Below, one piece after another: positions 12,236 through 24,178 of a stretch of DNA of 64,000 nt. Location of the stretch: NCBI GenBank assembly GCA_051530055.1, contig CM121342.1, positions 12,586,001-12,650,000 of the forward strand, read 5' to 3'. The notes beneath the pieces were generated by a model, which was not told the origin of the DNA, did no database searches, and saw only the letters and a program-made list of their open reading frames with translations. Made by a program: the position numbers and the translations under genes. The stretch is from Neoechinorhynchus agilis (taxonomy: Eukaryota; Acanthocephala). Numbering within the stretch: position 1 is the first letter of the stretch; the number at the start of each line of letters is the position of its first letter.

Positions 12236-12556
12236 GGGAATGTAGGCCAGGTAAGAGATATTCTAAACACACTGAATCAATACAGCCCACTTGCCAGTGG
12301 ACATAAGAGAGTTGTTGCTATTCTCCATAAATAGGAAGATTTCTCGAAGCAAACGTTACTTTAAAAGTGACCTGGTTTCGAATATATTGCCTTTTTGCAT
12401 GATTCGATCAATTTTCTTTTAAATAGAAAGAAAATTATCTCACTTCAGCTATACCGCCAGCAATAAGATGTAATTTTCGCTAACCTATGAATATACGAAA
12501 ATGGAATCTTAATAATGTCGTTGTATGGGGGAAAAATGAAATAATTTATTTATTGA

Positions 12557-12630
12557 ATCCGATATTTCGGCACAATCTTGTGCCTTCATCAAGATTGTTT
12601 GTATGTTCGATAGAACAACACTATATCGAA
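12557..12630 (-). ncRNA. Hammerhead-ribozyme-like motif (type I), possibly degenerate
   Basis: Read on the minus strand: stem III 5' arm TTCGATAT (12630-12623), then A at the cleavage position (H17), then an arm able to pair as stem I (TTGTT with AACAA), core TGATGA, a 6-bp stem II (GGCACA/TGTGCC, loop AGAT), GAAA, and stem III 3' arm ATATCGGA pairing over 8 positions including one G-U. The conserved C3 appears as T and one extra A precedes stem II, so activity is doubtful. Penelope-like elements are known to carry hammerhead motifs, and a GIY-YIG relic lies about 6 kb away. Confidence 0.5.
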
Positions 12631-12639
12631 AACATTTAC

Positions 12640-13705
12640 AAAAAACCTTACTTCAATTTTTCTGTCATTTAAAAACATGAACAATTCAACCTTCAAACAA
12701 ACTTAATAATGTTGAGGTAACTTAAAAGTTAACGTAAATTTTTAGTTCATCTAAAAATTACGAATTTAGTAATGTGTCATTTGTCTAAAAGTAAACAATT
12801 GATAGAAGCTAATTTAAAAAATATTTAACGAGGTATTTTTTTAATAAAGGCAGTATTGTTTTCTATTTGGTTACTTTTCTTTACATTCACCACCTCCCAC
12901 CAAATTCCAGCTTTTGTCCTTCCTCGACCGTCGCCATCACGCTGGCAGCATTGCCCCGTTGTACTGCCAGCGAGAATGATTAAGATCACACTGCTCAAGA
13001 AATTATGCGGAAAAAGTGAGTCCGCATAGTTTCTAATGAATTTACAGCTGCATTTGTTGTTGCGAGAAAAACACAAGTAAACAAGGAATGTTTTATTTGT
13101 TAGAGTAAAATTAGTGCTTTGATTTCTTAGATAAACTATGCTCCGTCGATCAGCAACTTATAAGTTTCTTTATAAACAATATTAATATTTGCTACTTGCT
13201 AGTTGACGAGCATGAATGGATATACATTTGTGTTCGTGACATTAGAGATGAAGCTTGCTACTCATTTAATAACTTTAGGTAGCTTTAATTCGTTTTAAAA
13301 CGTTTGTATATGTTTAGCTAACGTCGTGGTAAACTATCAAGAAATTTCGAACCGCATTGTTCGCATATAGCTTTGTAAATGTTAAGTTTGTACGGTTACT
13401 GAATGTCGATATGTGAGGTACCTGATTATATTATTAAACTTATTGTTTAGATCTTAACCCCGTAAATATTTTTTAATTAAATACGTTTCGATCCTCGTCG
13501 GGTTCATTATCAGTTCTAAAATACAAGTGGTTAATTGGTTATTCTGCTCTCACACGCGTTTATGGTTGATTGTGTTGTTCCAGCAGTTGAATAAGAAACA
13601 AATTTAGTATGTGCCAAAAAAAGATGCTCAGGCTATATTTAATTGATACGTACATTTGTAGTTAAGAATCGAGCACAGGATAAAATTGGGTTTTTAATAA
13701 ATTTC
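12640..13705. other. AT-rich intergenic sequence
   Basis: No gene can be supported. A short minus-strand frame near 12825-13076 has a hydrophobic run (FLSSVILIILAG) but no convincing start or homology. A weaker hairpin of the form CTGAT..GATCGAAACG lies on the minus strand near 13485-13522 and vaguely resembles the hammerhead core. Confidence 0.4.
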
Positions 13706-13712
13706 TTGTCAC

Positions 13713-14987
13713 TCATTTTCTGATTGCACTACCTGGTGAACTTCTTAAACTCACAAGTCGATTCACAGCCTCTAGGAACGATCCAGGATCGTGTGCTACC
13801 GCTTTGGCAACTATAGGATTCCTGATCATTTCGTTTATGATCTCGACATGAATTCGTTGTCGTTTTTCAGTAGGGATAGAATCGAGGATTTCCGATAGCA
13901 ACGCCTGTTCAAGTATCGTATGAAGAAATTGCTGATCGGTCAACATTATTCGCAAAATGACAGGATGATCGATGGCAGTATTTAAAAATGCAACCTGCTG
14001 ATCCGAAATTCCTCTGTACGAAAACGTTTGTTCCACAGTAGACTGTCCCGTTCCATAGTAGCTGCTTTCGGCTTGATCAGTTGATTCTTTGGCACAATCG
14101 ATAATACACTCATTAGTTCTATCATAGTAAAAGGATTGACTGTGTTTGTCACCGGAGAATATATCGCTCATGAGATCTTTTAGTTGCAGATTCCACGGTA
14201 GTGATCCCTTTCCCTGCAGTAACGGCCTTTCGTCTTGGGATTCACATGATATTGAGCTATTTATAATGTCTATACGTTCATCAGGAAGTTTTAGAGCGAC
14301 CGCACTAGCTACATAGGCCAAGAGATCGGGAGCCCCGAAGAATAGGCGATTGAACACTGGTTTGTTGCTTAGTTGTTCCAACAAGTCCTTCATTGATAAA
14401 TCTCGTAGTACGCTTGGATTCAAGCGTCTTTCTAGAAAAGTCAAAAGAATATTTAGTGCGAAAACCAATAGACAAAAACCGAGAATCATCTTGCGAACAA
14501 GCATTGGGTCAGCTATTGGATCGTTAAAATACTCTCTAAAAGTATCGGCCATCATTTGGATGACATTCAGACTCTCGTGCGGATTGTTATAGTAATTGGA
14601 CATTAGTGAGGGATTCGATCGGTACTCGTTTAAATACTCCCACACACCTTTTCCATACTGATCATTTGAACGTTTCTCAACTATGCACATTTATAATTAA
14701 GAAAACCGAAAAGTTACTTACTTGCAGACAAGTGATCCAATTTATTATCTTGTCTTTTTGCGTTATTAGCAACTATATTGTGCATTGTATTTTGAACTTT
14801 AAAAAATCGCACCACAAAGCTAGAAAAACTATTCAAATACCACTTACTTAGTTCACATCTCTTTTCGGATTCTAAAGGGCAAATTTTAAAAGCAAGAAAT
14901 TTTTTTGCATTGACCTTGTGAGTTTCCGTTGCAGATAAGACCAAGAAGAAGCAAAATTATCATTATCATAAGATTACTTGCTCGCAT
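13713..14987 (-). CDS. Unknown protein with signal peptide and internal membrane segment
   Basis: Four exons join in frame: 14987-14915, 14871-14848, 14772-14722 and 14680-13713, giving 371 aa. Introns are 43, 75 and 41 nt; two begin GTAAGT and one GTCAAT. The ATG was chosen because the first exon encodes a typical signal sequence (MRASN, then MIMIILLLLGLICNG). Three dibasic KR sites follow within about 35 residues of the predicted cleavage. A second hydrophobic segment spans about residues 114-132 (ILGFCLLVFALNILLTF). The remaining ~240 residues are soluble, acidic in part and helical near the end. I do not recognise a family. A type I receptor-like or ER membrane protein would fit the layout. 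The basic pairs could be processing sites, but that is speculative. Confidence 0.75.
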
Positions 14988-15124
14988 ACGCGAATTTGTT
15001 GCTATGTTCAATTCACTGTTCAAATTTTGCACAGTAAAATCGCTTTTTGACGTGAATGGATGAAAAATCGATGTTGTGAATTCGCAAACGTACCTCCTGT
15101 AATTGCTATTGTTATCAGGGAGTT

Positions 15125-17640
15125 ATGTGTGCGCAACAAGCTGTTGAGGTGGAGGGTGGCAAACGACCACCCAATGTTCTGAGAATTCCCGTGCCTCCGG
15201 ACATTCGGAGTCAACTTCTCAGCGATCAAAACAGTAAGCACTTCGTCGAGGTGCCTTCAAAAAGATGGCCCAATACGATAAAAATCGAAGCAAATCCAAT
15301 ACAACCCCGAGAAGAGCTACACAGACGTTATCTGGCTCCGTGGCTCAAATCCTCTAAGGATGATATCCATCGCATTTCATCTATCAGCTATTTCGGAGGA
15401 ATATTGAAAATCTGGTTTATAGCAGCGGATTTTATGAAGGCTTATCTGGCTTTCATCAAGAAAAACTGCAACCTTGCAGGTGTGACAATTTCGAACACAA
15501 GTTATGAATCAACCTTTATCGTTTCTGGGCTCTCTCCAGATATTGATGATGCAGATAAGATAGCGTTCGAGGAAAAATTCGGAGTCAAATTGCTCTTTTT
15601 CCTGAAGTCATCAAGAACGGGAAAGTTTATTCCCAAAGCTATTGTAAAAGCTGCGGTCGAACGGAGGGACGCACTATGCACTGAGCGATCCTTCTTCCAA
15701 TCCATGGAGGTTAAATTTACTTCAAACGAGATTTCGCGTTACGACGACTATTACTTTCCTCGGTGCAGTGGGTGTCAATGTTGGGGACATTGGGAGCAGA
15801 GGTGCCCGTCCAAGGTCACGCGATGCGCTTTTTGTGGCCAAGACCACCACAGTACCAAATGTGACAAAAATAAAAGGCACTGCTCAAACTGCGATTGAGA
15901 TCGTCATTGTGCGTTCTCGAAGAATTGTAAAGCATTTAAGGAATATATTGTGTGGGCGAGAATGCTTGGATCCAAGGGAAATAATTCATCCGACACTCGA
16001 GTTGCCCAGAATAGTTGGAATACGACAAATTGCATACCCATAAGAGGATCTGCAACAACCAATACAACCATAAAAACATACTCAAGGCAACAATTGGGTA
16101 CATCCAAAGATGTTAATAATCTACGAACGACTTATGATGACACCTCGGAAAAGAAGTTTGCTGATTTCTCCGCTAAAATCCTCGACATGGTCGATCTACG
16201 AATCACCGCGGCCATTCTGGGTCTTGAGAGGAGACTGTCTACCCAGTTAAACGGTCTCATCGAAACTCTCTCGACAAAATTCAAAGATATTCAGATCGCG
16301 ACCGGGGTAGCTCCAGCACCCTGCAAACGCAGTCGAGCACTGGTTTCAAGTAGCAACGGTGTAGACGATGTGGATATGTACGAGGCCGAGGAGTTCGTGA
16401 GCAACATCATAAGCGAACAAACCCAGGTATGTGCTGACGGGGTCCAAAATCTCATCAAGGGTAGGTCTCAATGGAATTGAGAATTGCGCAGTGGAACGCA
16501 GGCGGGCTTCTGGGTATTCCTGGCCTTTTGTCTGAAGCACTGAGATGTGATATTACTTTTATCCAAGAAATTAAGTCGCTGTACTCTCTTAACAACCTCC
16601 CGAATAGTTTTAATATTTTATCTAGTGAATATTCTTTATTTTGTACAAAACCCCTTTTAAACTACTCTCAAGGCTTATTATCCATTTTTAAAACTTGCCT
16701 CCAACCAACCCTAATTTCCGAGTTTACTTCCCCAGATTTGTCTTACGCTTTATTTTCAATACGTTTCTTCGGGAGGAAATTGCTCTTAGGTAATTTCTAT
16801 ATTAAACCTAAGAAAATACACCTCACTCATAATAAAGATCTTATAAAAAATGTTTTAGCATCCGGAATTGACTTTTGCTTTGGAGATTTCAACGACCCTT
16901 CTCACAAATGGATAAAGGCCATTTTACGTTCGGATGATACCCATGACCTTATTGTCCCTGCGGATCCCACGTTTACCGACGGCAGGTCTCATTCTTTTCT
17001 AGATTTGTGTCTTGCTCGAAGTAACTCATTCGTTAAACCCAAACTGGTTTCTCAATCATCAATTTTCCGTATTGCTGGACATGATATCTTAGTGTGGGAA
17101 TTGGGACGGAATATTCTTTTGTGCCGTAGATTTAAATTTAGTACACTTAACATCAACATCTTTAACGCTGCCATAAATTTTGCTTTCACTTTTGGCGCTT
17201 TTGAACGGCTTCGAAAATGCAGAAACCAAAAGTACTCTCTCTCTGTATGGCAGACAACTTTTTATGGCGAAGGCAATCGATGATCGGGAGTCGATTAAGT
17301 TTTGGTCCTCTTTATACTGGCTCTGTAGAACTCGATTTCAAATAGCTTGCGACAGTAAGCGAATTAGCCATTTTATGCCTTATTCCTCTCCTTGGTTGCA
17401 TGTCGTTGCACCAAAAAGATTTTGTCCGTGGAAAAGGGCCGCAGCGAGTTGGATTAAAACCTCGGGGTGGGACAATGTTATTAGCGCTCTTTGCATTGAA
17501 CATTGTAATGGAGCAAGTAATGTCCCGGATTTGCCTTTACCGAATAAATCTTTTATTATAAAAAAGATTTTGATTGTTGCGACAAGACAAATGCAGATTC
17601 CCATCTATTCTGTGAATTAGATGTTGAAAAAGGTGATTGC
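15125..17640 (+). mobile_element. Non-LTR retrotransposon (LINE), truncated: ORF1 with zinc knuckles plus endonuclease
   Basis: ORF1 (15125-16480) encodes about 450 aa with CCHC knuckles (CSGCQCWGHWEQRC, CAFCGQDHHSTKC), interrupted by one in-frame TGA at 15896. ORF2 starts at 16471, overlapping ORF1 by 10 nt. It opens with an AP-type endonuclease: RIAQWNAGG, TFIQEIK, FCFGDFNDPSH, and a final GHD where SDH is usual. A frameshift near 17200 passes to a frame that runs to 17620 (AAASWIKTSGWDN linker), and the element breaks off before the RT core. ORF1 and EN replicate the element by target-primed reverse transcription in the family. The copy is defective. Its layout matches the LINE at 57.6-60.2 kb. 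Confidence 0.85.
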
Positions 17641-17944
17641 AACATTGAATAAATCCAAATTACGCACTCTACTCTCCGGAGCATATGATTGAAGTTCAAT
17701 AACATGATGGCCGAGGAACTGAATTTTAATACAGTCTTTATATTTATCGTTATACATACTACGACATTAACCAAGTGGCGCAATTTGAAGAAATGTACTG
17801 TAATGACAAGATTACGATTTCAGATCGAATATTTCTAGAAATCGATACACATTGGGGGCAAGCTCGGAACAGAGCCTCGTGTGAGGATAATTCATTAATT
17901 CGTTCGTCACCGAAAGTTGCGGTTCAATATTGGCAATCTCTGCT

Positions 17945-18440
17945 TCAACATTAGAACCAAAAATGCAGCTTCCTAGAAGACTCAACCGGTATCCCGGGGG
18001 GCAGATTCTGAAAATAATTCATGATAATTTGCTTGGACGCCTCATCTTCCATGTTCATCACTAAAATCTCGCCTTTCGCAGCATTCAATTCGGTGCCAAT
18101 TTTCGACGTCTTCTTCACGAGTGTCGCCAAATCGCGCAGTACTACGGAGGGGTTACCGCCGAGCGTGGCAACATCCAGGTACAAACCGTTAAAGTTGGAT
18201 TGGAGAGATGCGAGTGCGAAGGCTATTAAGCCCAAGGGATCCCCTTGTTGAACTCCTCTTTCTGACCACAAAACGTGATTATTGAACAACAAGGGAGTTG
18301 ATGTCCCATATGCATTAAATAGCGAAATGCTTCTGGTGCGTGATCTCTAACTTCTTCGAGCAAATCTGCTCGGTGAACTGTGTTGAATGCATTTTTGAAA
18401 TCACATTTCAAAATCACGCACGGCTTGCCTAGCAAAGCTG
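17945..18440 (-). mobile_element. Reverse-transcriptase fragment of a non-LTR-like family
   Basis: The minus strand encodes PCVILKCDFKNAFNTVHRAD (RT motif with catalytic Asp), then ERGVQQGDPLGLIAFALA, then YLDVATLGGNP (normally YLDD-x-TLGG) and a LN-x2-K motif. The frame changes once between the first and second blocks, and the second Asp of the YLDD box is lost, so the copy is dead. It lies head-to-head with the LINE at 15.1-17.6 kb. The same RT family recurs at 45.2-46.9 kb, and its downstream part at 25.8-26.5 kb. Confidence 0.8.
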
Positions 18441-20045
18441 CATTCCTACTTTCTCAGCGATATTTTTATATTAATTTGATGTAATTCACAATGAAAGTAT
18501 TAAAATCGACTTCCTTGTAGTGTACGCGTGGAAAAGACACATCATTTCTAATTATTGCCTAAGCAGAAATTACTTAGCATTTTCAGAATATCGCACTCTC
18601 GCACAACTGCAATGGCAACTCTTCAAAAAATCTATAACTTAAGTGGTGCGGACAGATCGGGTGTTCGACTATCTTCGTTGCGATCTATCCATTGACCGGG
18701 TATTCGGATTAGCAAATAGACATGTTGTTCAAATCCATTAGCCAGTGGTACAGTTTGGAGGCATGGTTGTCTCCATGGCGAATTGCATTGGTCACGGTCT
18801 TCCACCATCGATAAATGGTTTCTATTAATCATGCAAAAACTGACGCTCTTCAATGATTACGTTCCGGCGATAGCGGTGCTGGTGAACACTTCACCCCTGA
18901 GTATTGGATGTAGGTATTCCATTAACGTAATATACTAGTAGAAAGCGGACAAATTTCAGTGTAAGCGGAAATTATGCAGCTGGATCATTGAAAAGTAGCG
19001 GATGCATTCGAGTTCGGTCCCATGGATCCACTTTCATAATGGGTAATTTATCGTATGTTCAACTATCGTTATTGTAACCGGGCGAGCGATCGGGCTGATC
19101 GATGTTAGATTTTCCTGGCACAGGACCAGGTCTTCTTTATGTCTTCGTCGTGCCATTTGAGAGATTGTTTAATACAGTGTTCGAAATACAAATAACATTA
19201 TCACAATGGAAACGTTTACCTAAAGAGAAAACTAAAGCAGCGTTCAATCACACTTTTATTGGAATGAAGTGTGTGTTCAAAGCACAAACATCAGACCGAA
19301 GTACTAACTTTAACAACGACACTACAAGATTCGTCTTTATTGTAAAGATGCAACGCTGCTCCCTCTTGAATTACAATTAAATGGACATCTTCAGGGATGG
19401 AGATCTATCACCTCCGCTGTTCATTCGGAACCAATTTTGTTAACGTACATCTCCTTTCCCGGTTTAATGATGTGCAGTGACATCTCCCATTATCCAGTAC
19501 CATCCTTTTGATGTACGGAGTATGTTCTTTAATTAGTGATAAATCACCGACAATATCACCATCGTTTGTAACATAGAGAGATCCACATCACTTGTAAATG
19601 TCGTCCATATCCTTGTTTTCACCAGGCTCATTAGACTTTGAAATCAGAGTTAAAAGAGGCAACAAACTGTTTAATGATTGGTTTTTGAAACTTGCGGACC
19701 CCACTGAACTTTGGAGATATTTAAGGTGATTGGTTTTCTTCTCATCAAAAGCATTAGTCGAGACTGCTATGGGTACATTTTGCTTCAACAAAATAGTCGA
19801 TTGACGGAAATGCGAAATATTGGAATGACAGGAATACCGAATTGTTCTGAATTGATCATGATCTACGGTCGGCCTTCTTGTCCTCCGAAATAATGACTCC
19901 TTTCTTAATGTCGATTTTAATGCCAACGCTCCTTTCTCTTCGGACTCAGCTAAATGAGAGGGACAGCGATTCTCCGACTCACTGGATGCACGAAATTGCT
20001 TATTTAAGGGGAGACGGCCGTGTCAACTTTGATTTATAGAATTTA
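18441..20045. other. Unassigned intergenic sequence
   Basis: Contains short open stretches on both strands, such as 19102-19380 (+) and 19588-19926 (-). None has a recognisable domain, and they may be eroded element sequence. The part nearest 20050 is the start of the 267-bp coding repeat, beyond the stop of the neighbouring gene. Confidence 0.4.
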
Positions 20046-20049
20046 GGAC

Positions 20050-22716
20050 GTACTGAATGGTTTTTTTAATGATTTAGATTTTTCTGGCCTTCACGAGTTT
20101 TCTCTCGTAGATTCAATATTTGTCGAGAGGTCCTCGGAATCCGAGGATATGATCACAGGTCTGCGTTTGGTCAACAATGGGCTTCTACGATTTCTTAACC
20201 TTCCCGTTTGCTCTGCGGTCTTTATGCAATCGTGGTCCCGGTTGTTCAAATTTTGGGCGCGGTTTTCGATCTTCCAATCATCCAGTTGTTGATATTTCAT
20301 CGCCGATAATTTATTCTTGTCTGCTGTACTTTTTAATGACTTAGATTTTACTGGCCTGCACGACTTTTTCCTCGTAGATTCAATGTTTGTCGAGAGGTCC
20401 TCGGAATCCGAGGATATGATCGCAGGTCTGCTTTTGGCCAACGATGTACTTCCACGACTTGGTGATTTTCTAGTTTGCTCTTCGGTCTTCATGCAATTCC
20501 TGTCGGAGTTTTTCAAATCTTGGGCGCGGTTTTCGATTTCCCAATCATCCCATTGTTGATATTTCATCGCCGACAATTTATTCTTGTCTGCTGTACTTTT
20601 TAATGACTTAGATTTTTCTGGCCTGCACGACTTTTTCCTCGTAGATTCAATGTTTGTCGAGAGGTCCCCGGAATCCGAGGATATGATCGCAGGTCTGCTT
20701 TTGGCCAACGATGTACTTCCACGACTTGGTGATTTTCTAGTTTGCTCTTCGGTCTTCATGCAATTCCTGTCGGAGTTTTTCAAATCTTGGGCGCGGTTTT
20801 CGATTTCCCAATCATCCCATTGTTGATATTTCATCGCCGACAATTTATTCTTGTCTGCTGTACTTTTTAATGACTTAGATTTTTCTGGCCTGCACGACTT
20901 TTTCCTCGTAGATTCAATGTTTGTCGAGAGGTCCCCGGAATCCGAGGATATGATCGCAGGTCTGCTTTTGGCCAACGATGTACTTCCACGACTTGGTGAT
21001 TTTCTAGTTTGCTCTTCGGTCTTCATGCAATTCCTGTCGGAGTTTTTCAAATTTTGGGCGCGATTTTCGATTTCCCAATCATCCCGTTGTTGATTTTTCA
21101 TCGCCGATAATTTATTCTTGTATCCTGTACTTTTTAATGACTTACATTTTTCTGGCCTGTACGACTTTTTCCTCGTAGATTCAATGTTTGTCGAGAGGTC
21201 CCCGGAATCCGAGGATATGATCACAGTTCTTCGCATGGCTAACGATGTACTTCCACGGCTTAGTGATTTTCTAGTTTGTTCAGCGGTCTTCATGCGATTC
21301 CTGTCGGAGTTTTTCAAATCTTGGGGGCGATTTTCGATTTCCCAATCATCCCGTTGTTGATTTTTCATCGCCGATAATTTATTCTTGTCTCCTGTACTTT
21401 TTAATGACTTGCATTTTTCTGGCCTGCACGACTTTTTCCTCGTAGATTCAATGTTTGTCGAGAGGTCTTCGGAATCCGAGGATATGATCACAGGTCTGCT
21501 CCTGGCCAACGATTTACTTTTACGACTTGGTGATTTTCTAGTTTGTTCAGCGGTCTTTATGCAACTCCTGTCGGAGTTTTTCAAATTTTGGGCGCGATTT
21601 TCGATTTCCCAATCATCCCGTTGTTGATTTTTCATCGCCGATAATTTATTCTTGTCTCCTGTACTTTTTAATGACTTAGATTTTTCTGGCCTGCACGACT
21701 TTTTCCTCGTAGATTCAATGTTTGTCGAGAGGTCCCCGGAATCCGAGGATATGATCACAGGTCTGCTCCTGGCCAACGATTTACTTTTACGACTTGGTGA
21801 TTTTCTAGTTCGCTCTGCGGTCTTTATGTAATCGTGGTCCGATTTGTTCAAATCTTGAGCGCGATTTTCGATTTTCCAATCATCCCGTTGTTGATTTTTC
21901 ATCGCCGATAATTTATTTTTGTCTGCTGTACTTTTTAATGACTTGTATTTTTCTGGCCTGCACGACTTTTTCCTCGTAGATTCAATGTTTGTCGAGAGGT
22001 CCCCGGAATCCGAGGATATGATCGCAGGTCTGCTCCTGGCTAACGATGTACTTCCACGACTTGGTGATTTTCTAGTTTGTTCAGCGGTCTTTATGCATCT
22101 CCTGTCGGAGTTTTTCAAATTTTGGGCGCGATTTTCGATTTCCCAATCATCCCGTTGTTGATTTTTCATCGCCGATAATTTATTCTTGTATCCTGTACTT
22201 TTTAATGACTTACATTTTTCTGGCCTGTACGACTTTTTCCTCGTAGATTCAATGTTTGTCGAGAGGTCTTCGGAATCCGAGGATATGATCACAGGTCTGC
22301 TCCTGGCCAACGATTTACTTTTACGACTTGGTGATTTTCTAGTTCGCTCTGCGGTCTTTATGTAATCGTGGTCCGATTTGTTCAAATCTTGAGCGCGATT
22401 TTCGATTTTCCAATCATCCCGTTGTTGATTTTTCATCGCCGATAATTTACTCTTGTCTGCTGTACTTTTTGATGACTTGTATTTTTCTGGCCTGCACGAC
22501 TTTTTCCTCGTAGATTCAATGTTTGTGGAGAGGTCCCAGGAATCCGAGGATATGATCACAGTTCTTCGCATGGCTAACGATGTACTTCCACGGCTTGGTG
22601 ATTTTCTAGTTTGCTCTGCGGTCTTCATGCAATTCCTGTCGGAGTTTTTCAAATCTTGGGCGCAGTTTTCGATTTCCCAATCATCCCATTGTTGATATTT
22701 CATCGCCGAGGGGTCA
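20050..22716 (-). repeat. Coding minisatellite, ten units of 267 bp
   Basis: The units keep a 267-bp period exactly (anchors at 20317, 20584, 20851, 21118, 21385 and on to 22453) and preserve frame. Some neighbours are almost identical (20584 and 20851 units), which points to recent homogenisation. The unit nearest the gene end continues past the stop codon to about 20050. Confidence 0.95.
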
Positions 22717-23165
22717 TTGTTGTCTTGTGTAATATCGATGGACTTGCTCACTTTGTTATTCTGCTTTTGTTTCTGTGATTTTGGCACGGGAACGAATTCA
22801 GTGGAACTGCTTAAGGACGAACTGTCTGTACAGGCCAAATATTTTGCATAAGAACTACACTTTTTTAACGCAGGATACAAATCGTACATTACATCCGTAA
22901 CCTCAATATCCGAATCTTCTAAAAGATAATGAGTACTTTTATGGTATGATTAAATACACTTACCAGTCTTAATGCGAGCACCAGCGCTTCTCGTTTTTGG
23001 TAACGTGGAATCATCCACCACTGATGATTCGACGCTCTCATCTGATAATGCTTTGGAGTCTTCAGTCGATTGTTCAACAAAAACTGGTAAATCGGTTGCA
23101 TCCTGACTTTCCTCGTCCTCAATATAGCAGTTTATAAAAAAATTTTTGCTGTTTTTATGGTTCAT
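20091..23165 (-). CDS. Repeat protein with ten SUMO-interacting-motif-like segments
   Basis: Exons 23165-22964 and 22918-20091 join across a 45-nt GTAAGT..TTTTAG intron, giving up to 1009 aa. The first ~140 residues are acidic and serine-rich (EDEESQDATDLP; EDSDIEVTDV). The rest is about ten tandem copies of an 89-aa basic unit (267 bp). Each unit contains P-[AV]-IISSDS-[EG]-DLS, a hydrophobic triplet followed by acidic/serine residues as in SUMO-interacting motifs, plus TRKSPSR and KKSCRPEK basic blocks. No enzymatic domain is visible. A nuclear poly-SUMO-binding scaffold is the likely role; SIM repeats also occur in the disordered half of GCNA/ACRC proteins, but no SprT domain is seen here. 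The ATG at 23165 directly follows an AG, so an upstream exon is possible. Confidence 0.8.
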
Positions 23166-23199
23166 CTGAAATGGAATTCGATAGAAGAATTTCGCGCTT

Positions 23200-24070
23200 T
23201 TATATTCTGTTTCATGTTCAAGAGCTGTATATCACATGAATATTCCGCTAAATTAGGCTATCGAATTTCTACTAAAAACCAGTAAGAAAACTGCATTCCT
23301 GCCTTAGGGTGCCGTTGAAGCTCATTAGGGAAAAACGTCGGGTACATTCAGCTACTATTGAACCTTTCCATTGGACCGTCATATCTCGTGTCTTCAGGAC
23401 ACAAACTTTCACTTAAATCAGAGTTACACTTAGCGCACTCATTGCGATGAACTTTTATACTACTGAAATCAAATAATTCAAGAAAAACTCGGTAAATTCG
23501 GAAATACAAACAAAATTATCGCTGTATAACATTCCTTCAGTACTCACAACTAGAAGACCGAAGTCTAATCCGTGATAGCCTATGAAACGATATCGATAGA
23601 TAGTCAAAAAATAATGACGCCATTTCCTTTGAATATATTTAAAGCACGTGACCACGTGGTCACTGTCGTGACTTAAGACCTGGATGGCCATTTCCTTTGT
23701 TTCGAATTTAAAACGTCCATCCAATAAACTGGTAACAAAATCTACTTATGATGATGATCAACAAAAATTAAATGTCGACGAAGAGGGTTTATTTTTCTCT
23801 ATTCGGCTCATAAATTGTCGAAAAGCGTCTTTATTTGCACAGAGCAATGGAACGATCGGGAAATATTGTTATTTCAGTCAAAAGAAGTTCAATGCGGGCT
23901 AAATTTACACTCGTGGACAACTTCAAAAAATCCGTTCCTGATAATCAAGAAACCGATATGCTTAAAGTATCTTTGAGACGGTAAAAAAATCTTTATCCTC
24001 CTTTACTAACTTGAAGACCTTAGTGATTTATTCTATGAGGCTAAAGTTAAAGTATCGATGAAGACCGTCT
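23200..24070. other. Upstream region of the SIM-repeat gene, possible extra exon
   Basis: A minus-strand open stretch at 23455-23740 reads DGRFKFETKEMAIQV, then RYRFIGYHGLDFGLLVV. It looks protein-like and could be an upstream exon of the SIM-repeat gene, but I could not find a convincing splice join or family. Confidence 0.3.
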
Positions 24071-24078
24071 CACTTTGC

Positions 24079-24178
24079 TGACGTCACCTCTGAGCCACTG
24101 TTTCGAATTCGAAGCTCTTCGGAAAAAGGATTTGAGGTTATTTAAGAGCACATTTCGCCAAGTCCTCGCTTGACGTCA
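24079..24178. promoter_or_regulatory. Two full CRE sites (TGACGTCA)
   Basis: The perfect palindrome tgacgtca occurs at 24079-24086 and again at 24171-24178. The sites lie about 0.9-1.0 kb upstream of the SIM-repeat gene start. CREB/ATF-type bZIP factors bind this octamer. Function here is not shown. Confidence 0.4.

Noticed and set aside
20317-22695. Seven 80-aa plus-strand frames
   Set aside because: They are antisense shadows of the 267-bp coding repeat of the SIM-repeat gene.
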